A DNA stretch of 5,901 nucleotides from an uncultured Lachnospiraceae bacterium (lineage in GTDB: Bacteria > Bacillota_A > Clostridia > Lachnospirales > Lachnospiraceae): the NCBI GenBank assembly GCA_900555005.1, contig USJM01000116.1, positions 1 to 5,901 of the forward strand, given 5' to 3'. Position numbers and translations under genes: made by a program. The notes under the pieces were generated by a model. The model did not search any database and was not told the origin of the DNA. It saw only the letters and a list, made by a program, of their open reading frames with translations. Numbering within the stretch: position 1 is the stretch's first letter; every line of letters starts with the position of its first letter. Below, in pieces: positions 1-5,901 of the stretch.

Positions 1-481
1 TTGTCCGGTCTGAGTCCATTCCGGCACGATGTCCAGCGGACGGTCCCGCTTTTGGGAAAGATGATGTCCGACACCACCTCGGCACCGGGCTGTACATCCC
101 CCAGAATCACGCCGTCCGGCCGAAGGACAGCCGCTGGCCATTTTTCAGAGACTGCGTGACCAGGGCAGCTGAGTTCTCGGTTGTATCGCGGATATTCTTT
201 GCAATCAGCTCGGCCTCCTTCTCCTGCTGGGAGGCATCCTCGTCGATGATGCAGGTAATATCGAGCTGACAGCTGTCCGTAATCGCCTTCACCAGAAGGC
301 GCTGTTCCTCATCGCTCAGCTCCCTGCCCTGAAAGCGCACCGCCATCTGTCCGTTTTTGAAAAACTTCGCACTTTTCCGGAATTTGTCCCGGACATCCTC
401 AAGCAAAGTCTCAAACGGGACATCCGATGCGCACAGAAGCGTCAGAACATACTGATTGCTTTTGAGTTCAAACGAAGCCAT
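1..481 (-). CDS. minC: Septum site-determining protein MinC, 3' end outside the window, frameshift near 122
   Basis: Inhibitor of FtsZ ring assembly that, with MinD (and MinE or DivIVA), restricts division to midcell. ATG at 481. Residues about 3-100 form the N-terminal FtsZ-interacting domain: FELKSNQYVLTLL, then FKNGQMAVRFQGRELS and LDITCIIDED. A short charged linker (QQEKEAELIAKN) leads to the C-terminal beta-helix domain at TQSLKNGQRLS (109-119), which binds MinD. After residue 119-120 the frame ends quickly (GRTA-TGA, at 107), while the next frame gives RPDGVILGDVQPGAEVVSD, exactly the conserved start of the MinC C-domain. One base is therefore missing. From about base 65 to base 1 the frame stays open but no longer resembles MinC; a third frame shows AGMDSDRT (bases 25-2), similar to the AGxxGDRxA segment expected 14 residues after VVSD, so a further indel is suspected. 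MinC normally has 210-230 residues; roughly 70-80 lie beyond or at the left edge. minD and minE would be expected to follow. Confidence 0.9.
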
Positions 482-488
482 CCTTCAT

Positions 489-494
489 CTCCCT
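489..494 (-). promoter_or_regulatory. Ribosome binding site of minC
   Basis: AGGGAG lies 7 nt before the ATG at 481, in the 28-nt gap after the PBP2 stop codon. It supports MASFEL as the MinC start. Another ATG at 488 is out of frame with MinC. The short gap, with no terminator or promoter-like sequence, implies read-through from the PBP2 gene. Confidence 0.65.
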
Positions 495-509
495 GATGAA
501 TCTGTCAGT

Positions 510-3424
510 TTAGTCATTTCTTGTATTTCCGCTCTGCACCTGAATCGCATGTCCCGGCGTGAGTTCAGAAAGATCCTTCTGGTTGAAGTAATAGTTGACA
601 ACGTCCTTCGCGATGGCGGCTGTATTCGCTGAGCTGTAGCCATTCGCGACACGGACAGCCAGTGCCATCGTCGGCTTGTCAGACGGGGCGTATCCGACAA
701 ACAGTGCATGGTTCGGCTTTGTCACAACCTCCTGCGCGGTTCCGGTCTTTCCGGACACGCTGACCCCCTTGTACCCGGTGAAGGCGCTGCTGTTCTGCAC
801 CACCTGCTTCATTCCCTCATGGATGGCGTCCCAGTCCTCCTGCGGCATCGATACCTGAGAATGCAGCTTCGGCTCATGTTCCGTCACCGTATTCCCGTTC
901 GAGTCGGTTGTCTTGCTGATCAGGGACAGATCATAGCAGCTGCCCGAGTTTGCGATGGTGGTTACATAGCGGGCAAGCTCCGATACAGTGTAGGCGTTGT
1001 CGGACTGACCCATCGCGCCACGCACTGCATCGTAGGTCAGCAGATGCGGGCTCGTCTCCGGGACCTCGATTCCGGACTTCGAGTCCAGCCCGTACAGGGA
1101 AGCAACTGCTGGAGCTTCTTGACGCCGTCCTCATCGTTGTACGTCCCGCTCTCGGACCCCAGCCGGTAACCCAGCGTATTGAAGAAGAAGTTGCAGGAAT
1201 TCTTAATGCCTGCGACCAGATCCTCCGTCCCGTGGATGCCGCCTTCATTGTAGATCCAGCACTTAATCGGTTTATCCGTCTGCTCGAAGATTCCGGAGCA
1301 GTAGATCGTCTCCCCGAGGCTCAGCACGCCCTCGCTGAGCGCGGCGGTCGCCGTGACCAGCTTGAAGGTCGACCCCGGCGCCAGAAGCTCCTGGGTAGCT
1401 CTGCTGTAGAACGGACTCGACAGATCCGTTGCCAGCTTGTTGTAATAGTCCGAATCCATCTCGTTGACAAGCCGGTTGCTGTCATACCCCGGATAGGTGA
1501 CGCAGGCTCTGACCGCTCCGTTTGACGGATCCGTCACCACAATTGCCCCGGAGCAGGGCGCCAGCGCCAGCTGAGCCGGCGTGATTTCCAGGTTGTAGAT
1601 CTTGTCCCGGATGAAATCGTAGGCGGAAAGGGATCCGTCTGACAGGTTATTGTAATCCTGCTCATTCATCTTAAGAACACCCTGGTCAAATAAAAGCATG
1701 CACATCTGGGCTCCGGACAGAGAACCCTCCATCAGCATGTAACGGAAAACGTGCTTGCAGAAGTCTGTATCCTTCAGAAGGTCTGCCGCAATATAGTCTG
1801 CCAGGGATGAGTAGACTTCGTTTGAATCCATATAGCTGGTCTGCTGCACGATCCCATCGATGTTGATCCAGTCCCTGGAAATTGCATAGGACAGGTAATC
1901 CTTCAGGCTGATGGTGCCGGCCTTCCACGACTTGTAGGTCTGGTCGGTCTTGTCGACAGCCTCCGTGTTCAGGATGCCTGCATTCGGAAGCATGGTGTCG
2001 ACGATATAGGACTGGTAGACCTTCATCTCATCCGTCAGATCGTTGTAGATGGTTGGAGAATCGCTTGTCAGCTGACTCTTCAGATCCTTAAAGATCGAAG
2101 CGGCCTTTTTCTGGAACTGCTGATAAACCTCCTTCTCGTTGTCAGACGCATCCGCGTTCGAAAGGTGTGAGACACTCAGCACATTGTTCTCGAACAGGGA
2201 ATAATACACATCGTAGACCGGGATTCGAACCTGGTCAGCAGACGTGATGTAATCTGTATTGATGGATTCCGTATCGACAATGTTCGCCCAGACAATGCCG
2301 GCGATGTATTCCTCAAGTATCTGGTAGCAGACCTTCTGAAGATTGGCGTCGATTGACAGATAGATGGAATCTCCCGCCTGAGGCTGTCTGACCGAATCGA
2401 CGGAGAGTGTTCTGCCCAGGTTGTCGACAAAAATTGTCTCCGATCCCTTCTTCCCCTGCAGACTTGTCTCCATCTCCTTCTCAAGGCCGACCTTCCCCAC
2501 AACGTCGGTTGAATCGTAGGAGGAATCTTTTTGCTGCAGATCCTTCAGCTCGTCCTCTGAAACCTTCCCGGTATACCCGATAATCGGTGCAAAATACATC
2601 GCATCGTTGTAAACCCGCTTGTAGTCCTCTGTTACCTGGATTCCCTTCAGCTCCCCGGTATTCTCCAGAAGCTGTGAGACCGTCTCGGAGCTGACATCCG
2701 ACGCAATCGTGATGGCATTGTACCGCTGATAGCTGTTCTGCTGGAGCAGGCTCCGGAAATGACACAGCTTCAGCACTTCCTCAGGAGTGTAGCTTTCCGG
2801 AAGGTTCCATTTTTCGCGGTCCGCCTTCGTGACGCTTTCTGTCCCGATTCCGAAGTACTTGTCACTGCACAGAAGGGCAATCAAGTCCGCTGCGCTCATA
2901 TCCACCTGCTTCGGGGAAAGCTCATCGATTGTCTTGTACCCGAACAGATCCGCCTTGAACCGGCTGAGATTGAATCCCTTCACGTTGTAAACATACTGTC
3001 CGTCAGCATTCAGACTGACCTGAAAATCATCTGACACGCTGTCCCCATGGCTCTCAATCACCTTGATGGTATTGTAGAGGATGCCATTGAGTGCGAGATT
3101 GTGGTCGCGATTGCTGCTGTAGCTGCCGCTGTCCTCCATCGTCACATCGTACACCAGCTGATTGTAGGCCAGCAGTTTTCCGTTTACATCGTAGATCTCG
3201 CCTCTCGTCGGCTTCAGGGTCTTGGTCCGGAGAATCTGCATGGTATGATTTTCATCGTAGTTCTCCCCGTTGATGATCTGAAGCGTGAACAGTCGGATGA
3301 TCATGACCGCTGTCATGACAATGGAAAGCACCACGATGATGGCAACCCTCGGCCTCAGGCCGATGGAACTGATCCGTTTCCTGCTTTTTTTCTCTTTCTC
3401 TCTATCCTTCAATTTTCGCCTCAC
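510..3424 (-). CDS. Penicillin-binding protein 2, elongation-specific transpeptidase (one frameshift near 1104)
   Basis: Class B PBP (PBP2/MrdA type) that crosslinks peptidoglycan during cell elongation with RodA. Residues about 27-50 are the membrane anchor; TRGEIYDVNGKLLAYN (73-88) opens the non-catalytic pedestal; VGLEKEMETSLQGKKG (312-327) precedes the transpeptidase domain, which starts near GDSIYLSIDANLQK (351-364). Catalytic motifs: SxxK as STFK at 685-688, SxN as SCN at 743-745, and KTG at 893-895 (SGKTGTAQE). Between the first transpeptidase strand/helix and SGAIVVTDPSNGAV (625-638) lies an insertion of about 245 residues, making the protein 971 residues instead of the usual 600-750. 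After LQQL (771-774) one base is missing; the next frame continues ASLYGLDSKSGIEVPE and reads to TAA at 510. The listed start is GTG at 3424, overlapping mreD by 4 nt, with AGGGG 12 nt upstream. TTG at 3412, 6 nt after a GAGG, is an alternative four codons later. The canonical DRNG is DVNG here. All catalytic motifs remain, so the enzyme is probably active and the frameshift an error. The symbol is left blank because pbpA, mrdA and pbp2 are all used. Confidence 0.94.
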
Positions 3425-3441
3425 ACGGAAAAATAACCCCT
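3419..3441 (-). promoter_or_regulatory. Translation start region of the PBP2 gene with two candidate start/RBS pairs
   Basis: AGGGG at 3441-3437 stands 12 nt before GTG at 3424, a rather long spacing. A second purine run, GAGG at 3422-3419, stands 6 nt before an in-frame TTG at 3412. The first choice gives a 4-nt GTGA overlap with mreD; the second starts the protein four residues later and would leave mreD and pbp2 separated by 8 nt. No ATG occurs in frame before the membrane segment. The sequence alone does not settle the choice. Confidence 0.45.
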
Positions 3442-3923
3442 GATTGTCTTTTTATTGATCAGGTAGTTCAGCTGATAGACAAAAACCCCGAGAATGACCG
3501 TATAAATCAGTTCCGGGATGATGATTCTTCCGAAGTAAAAGAAGAAATGAATCCTTCCTCTCAGCAGGAAGGAACCAATGTACTGGTACAAACCACACAG
3601 CAGATCCGACAGCCCGATCAGAAGCATCGGTGTCTTGATATCATCATCATAGAAGATTCGATACGCGAAACCTGCCAGGAAACCGATCCATGCATAGATC
3701 AGCGCATAGTAGCCAACTCTGCCGCCGGAGAACAGATCGATCAGAAGACCGGTCCAGAAGCCCATCAGCTGCCTGTCCGGCTGCCGCACATCAGCGCAAA
3801 GCTCGCCGTCAGAATGACGGCCAGATTCGGCTCGATGGACGCGATGCAGAGCGCCTCCGGCCAGGCGGTCTGAAGAAGGGCCGTGACGATGCACAGAAGT
3901 GTCAGAGCAATTCGTCTTTTCAT
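3421..3923 (-). CDS. mreD: Rod shape-determining membrane protein MreD (one frameshift near 3772)
   Basis: Small polytopic membrane protein of the elongasome, encoded with MreB and MreC. ATG at 3923 has a good GGGAGG. The first frame gives MKRRIALTLLCIVTALLQTA, then EPNLAVILTASFALMCGSRTG and a premature TGA at 3767-3765. The next frame continues seamlessly with QLMGFWTGLLIDLFSGGRVG, which is the conserved MreD block following the second membrane segment. The rest includes AWIGFLAGFAYRIF, LLIGLSDLLCGLYQYIGSF and IIPELIYTVILGVFVYQL, giving roughly five or six hydrophobic segments, and it ends RGYFSV-TGA at 3421. With one base restored the length is 167 residues, normal for MreD. The gene overlaps mreC by 4 nt (ATGA) and the PBP2 gene by 4 nt (GTGA), suggesting coupled translation. 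MreD is poorly conserved, so the assignment leans on context, length and the GFWTGLLIDLFSG motif. Confidence 0.9.
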
Positions 3924-4980
3924 TGCTGGCCTCCCGCATTCTGACCGGACGTTCCGGCTGCTGCTCCGTCTCCCCCCGCTGTGCTCCCGTTTTCCGGACT
4001 GGCGGCGGCAGCATCCGCATTTGTGCTTCCTGTGCTTTTGGCCGGGTCTGCTTCAGAAGCTGCCGTCTCCGACTCGTCTGCCGCTCCGGCGGCCGCTTTT
4101 GCGCGCTCCTCCTTGTCATTCTTGCATCGTCCGAGCTCGCTACGTAGTTCTTGAGCGTCCGGATGACAAGAACCTCCTGAAGATGCCTGAAGTCCACAAC
4201 CGGCGTCAGCTGACCGGACTTTGTCAGATTGTTCGCATCGTTGTTCAGCTCCGAAATATATCCGATCAGAATCCCGGGAAGATACTTCTCCGAGATATTA
4301 CTTGTCACAACCTTGTCTCCGACATGAACGTGGTTGTTGTCATCCAGAAGCTTCACCAGTGAGATGGTTCCCTGGTCGATCAGCTGCAGGTTCCCGGCTA
4401 CGATACAGGTATCGGAAGTTGTCGATACCATCGCGGAGACGTTGCTGTCGTCGTCAATAATGGAACGGACAGTCGCCCAGTTTGGCCCGACCTTTGTCAC
4501 AATTCCGACAAGTCCTGCCCCTGCCATGACGTTGCAGTCCACCTGGATTCCGTCATTGGTCCCTTTATCGATCGTGAACGTATTGTACCAGTTGCTGCTT
4601 CCCCTTGAGATCACGTTTGCCCCGACCATGTCATAATCCGAATACTGGTTCTTCAGGTCCAGCAGCGTCTGCAGCCGCGTCAGCTCTTCCTTGTTCAGCA
4701 CAAGCTCACTGTTCTCTGCCGTCAGCTTGTCAACCTTTTCCTGAAGTTCCTTGTTCTTCTCCTGCAGGCTTGCAGATCCCTCCAGGTTTGTCGACAGCCC
4801 GGACAGATACTGTCCGAAGCTGTTCATGCTTCTCTGAAGCGGTGTGACCAGGACCTTCAGGACATTCCCGGCCGGCCCGGACGCAGCGTCCGGAAATATG
4901 ATGGAAAGTGCAATCAGACCCGCGCAGATGACGGTAATCACACCGAGCAGGGTCTTTCCGCTGTTTTTATCTTTATTCAT
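3920..4980 (-). CDS. mreC: Rod shape-determining protein MreC (one frameshift near 4123)
   Basis: Bitopic elongasome scaffold: membrane-anchored, with its main domain outside the membrane, where it contacts PBP2 and promotes its active state. ATG at 4980 follows an AGGAG. Residues about 11-29 are the membrane segment (LLGVITVICAGLIALSIIF), about 68-110 a coiled coil rich in Leu/Glu/Lys (LQEKNKELQEKVDKL), and about 115-275 the beta-domain core with SSNWYNTFTIDKGTNDGI, GAGLVGIV, LPGILIGYI and the family ending LTPVVDFRHLQEVLVI. After residue 286 (DDA) the frame slips by one base. The true tail, starting KNDKEERAKAAAG in the next frame, is Ala/Gly/Ser/Glu-rich and ends GGQQ-TGA at 3920, overlapping mreD by ATGA. 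With one base restored the protein is 353 residues, within the family range. The uncorrected frame instead gives an Arg-rich tail and runs into the mreD C-terminus; that fusion is an artefact. The tail's low complexity is unlike the core and its role is unknown. Confidence 0.92.
3930..3935 (-). promoter_or_regulatory. Ribosome binding site of mreD
   Basis: GGGAGG lies 6 nt upstream of the ATG at 3923, inside the last codons of mreC. It fixes the mreD start at an ATGA overlap with the mreC stop (3923-3920). It also independently supports the shifted frame as the true end of mreC, since stop and start then overlap as is usual for this gene pair. Confidence 0.75.
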
Positions 4981-4990
4981 CTTGACCGGA

Positions 4991-4995
4991 CTCCT
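4991..4995 (-). promoter_or_regulatory. Ribosome binding site of mreC
   Basis: AGGAG directly follows the mreB stop codon and lies 10 nt before the mreC ATG at 4980. The 15-nt intergenic gap contains nothing but this site, which supports co-transcription of mreB and mreC and fixes the mreC start. Confidence 0.7.
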
Positions 4996-5901
4996 TCACC
5001 AGACTGGCGACCGCATCAGAGGATGCAGTTCTTTTTCATTGATCATTGTCACAATCCCGCGAATTGTCGAATTCTTCGGGTCCTGTATATGATACACCGG
5101 AAGAGACAGCTGCTTCTGAATATAAACCGGCAGATTCTGCAGCATGGACACGCCGCCTGTCAGAAAAATTCCCTCTCTCATGATATCCTTCCGAAGCATG
5201 GGAGGCGTCCTGTCCACTACAGACCGGATTTCCTCCACAATCCGGTCGACTGTACCGAGTACCGATACGGACACAGCCAGAGCCGGAATCATGTCAGATT
5301 TCGGAAGCCCGGAAAGCATGTGGACGCCGAACACCTTCTGTTCTATTCTGGGGCCATTGATCATGAATGCCAGATTGTTCTTCAGGCTTTCAGCCGTCTT
5401 CAGCCCGATGCTGATGTTGAATTTGCGCCTGACCATCGTTGCAATGTCCCGGTCAAGCTCCATGCCGCCCTCCCGCATCGTGCGCCCGATCACCACCTGA
5501 CCTTCGGAGAGGACGGCAATCTCCGTCGTATCCGCGCCGATATTCACAATCATATGTCCCGCCGGGCTGAGCACCGGCAGTCCCACCGAGACGGCATCCG
5601 CCACAGCTTTGTCGACCAGATGAACCTTCCCCGGACTGAGCGTGGAATTCATGACATTGTAAAAGGCCCTCTGCTCTACGGGCGTGACCTGTGAGGGAAC
5701 AGCGAGGCAAATCCCCGCGCTCTTCTGTGAAAAGGTTGTGAACTTTCTGAGCGTCTGCGTCAGGACGATCTCCATGTCAGAAGCATTTGCAATAACACCG
5801 CCCGACATCGGGCGGGAAACGCGGATATTCCTCGGATTCTTCCCGAACATCTCCCACGCATCGTTCCCGATTGCCAGAACCCTTCTGCCGCTGACAGCAC
5901 G
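4996..5901 (-). CDS. mreB: MreB-family actin-like rod-shape protein, 5' end outside the window
   Basis: Actin-fold ATPase family protein that forms membrane-bound filaments guiding lateral peptidoglycan synthesis. The frame is open from the window edge, so 301 codons are visible and about 30-40 N-terminal residues, including the phosphate-1 motif (DLGT type), are missing. Family landmarks in order: RRVLAIGNDAWEMFGKNP near the visible start, RPMSGGVIA, the block VHLVDKAVADAV (about visible residues 93-104), the phosphate-2 region VNIGADTTEIAVLS (119-132), RRKFNISIGLKTAE, RTPP and the adenosine-binding TGGVSMLQNLP (248-258). It ends in PVW and TGA. Compared with textbook MreB, the phosphate-2 Asp (DIGGGT) is Asn and the EEPMAAA motif is DKAVADA, so it belongs to a divergent branch; from memory similar sequences occur in Lachnospiraceae. 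An ATP hydrolysis defect is inference. No frameshift was seen. First gene of the visible operon; mreC follows after 15 nt. Mbl or MreBH paralogue naming cannot be excluded. Confidence 0.93.
   Translation of the reverse strand, partial: RAVSGRRVLAIGNDAWEMFGKNPRNIRVSRPMSGGVIANASDMEIVLTQTLRKFTTFSQKSAGICLAVPSQVTPVEQRAFYNVMNSTLSPGKVHLVDKAVADAVSVGLPVLSPAGHMIVNIGADTTEIAVLSEGQVVIGRTMREGGMELDRDIATMVRRKFNISIGLKTAESLKNNLAFMINGPRIEQKVFGVHMLSGLPKSDMIPALAVSVSVLGTVDRIVEEIRSVVDRTPPMLRKDIMREGIFLTGGVSMLQNLPVYIQKQLSLPVYHIQDPKNSTIRGIVTMINEKELHPLMRSPVW

Noticed and set aside
482..509. Promoter or terminator between pbp2 and minC
   Set aside because: Only 28 nt are available; they hold the minC RBS, no clear hairpin with a T run, and no -35/-10 pair.
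510..1025. Separate gene starting at 1025 (MRGAMGQSDN)
   Set aside because: It is the C-terminal part of the PBP2 transpeptidase domain with KTG; the same frame extends upstream to the frameshift near 1104 and joins co-linearly with the first part.
931..1248. Minus-strand open frame overlapping the PBP2 frameshift region
   Set aside because: It is the third, wrong frame of PBP2; the transpeptidase family sequence before and after the slip lies in the other two frames.
708..1525. Plus-strand open frames opposite the PBP2 3' half
   Set aside because: They are antisense shadows of the PBP2 coding sequence, lacking recognisable motifs, and their open state follows from the G+C and codon use of the real gene.
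4115..4130. Programmed ribosomal frameshift in mreC
   Set aside because: There is no slippery heptamer, and similar one-base losses occur in three neighbouring genes with unrelated local sequence; a shared technical cause is simpler.
3421..4980. A single 519-codon open frame joining the MreC N-terminus to the MreD C-terminus, suggesting an MreC-MreD fusion protein
   Set aside because: The middle (about 4122-3770) is an out-of-frame, Arg-rich reading of the MreC tail and MreD start. The proper MreC stop, mreD RBS, ATG and MreD N-terminus all lie in the neighbouring frame, so the fusion arises from two one-base losses.
5023..5694. Plus-strand open frame of 223 codons opposite mreB
   Set aside because: It lies wholly antisense to a well-conserved mreB, has a His/Arg-rich composition typical of an antisense reading, and resembles no family I know.

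Overview
This window is a compact, single-strand (minus) cell-shape operon, read from right to left: mreB (5' end cut off by the window) - mreC - mreD - a large PBP2-type transpeptidase - minC (3' end cut off). The order mreBCD-pbp2-minC is typical of Clostridia. The divergent MreB, the roughly 970-residue PBP2 with a long insertion in its transpeptidase domain, and the moderately high G+C (by eye) point to a Lachnospiraceae-like Gram-positive anaerobe. That placement is an inference from gene order and protein character, not from a marker gene.

Layout. 5901-4996 is MreB lacking about its first 30-40 residues. 4980-3920 is MreC, with one membrane anchor, a coiled coil, a beta-domain core and a 70-residue Ala/Gly/Ser-rich tail. 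3923-3421 is MreD, an integral membrane protein. 3424-510 is PBP2, with SxxK, SxN and KTG motifs all present. 481-1 is MinC, with a complete N-terminal domain and the beginning of the C-terminal domain. Genes are separated by 15 nt (mreB/mreC), overlap by 4 nt (mreC/mreD and mreD/pbp2) or are separated by 28 nt (pbp2/minC), so they are almost certainly co-transcribed and partly translationally coupled. There is no gene-free stretch over 300 bases, and I see no RNA gene, mobile element, CRISPR array, internal promoter or terminator that I can support.

How the genes work together. MreB filaments, MreC and MreD form the elongation complex (elongasome) that positions and activates PBP2, the crosslinking enzyme working with the glycosyltransferase RodA. 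MinC inhibits FtsZ assembly away from midcell. The segment therefore links lateral wall growth with placement of the division site; minD, minE and rodA would be expected just beyond the left edge.

The main oddity is that four of the five genes are each broken by an apparent loss of one base (near 4123 in mreC, 3772 in mreD, 1104 in pbp2, 122 in minC). In each case the family sequence resumes immediately in the next frame. With that one base restored, mreC, mreD and pbp2 have exactly co-linear lengths of 353, 167 and 971 residues. This looks far more like uncorrected indel errors of a long-read or low-coverage assembly than real gene decay. A simple gene caller would produce a false MreC-MreD fusion and a split PBP2. 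I found no previously undescribed system here; the biologically more interesting points are the altered active-site motifs of MreB and the approximately 245-residue insertion in PBP2.
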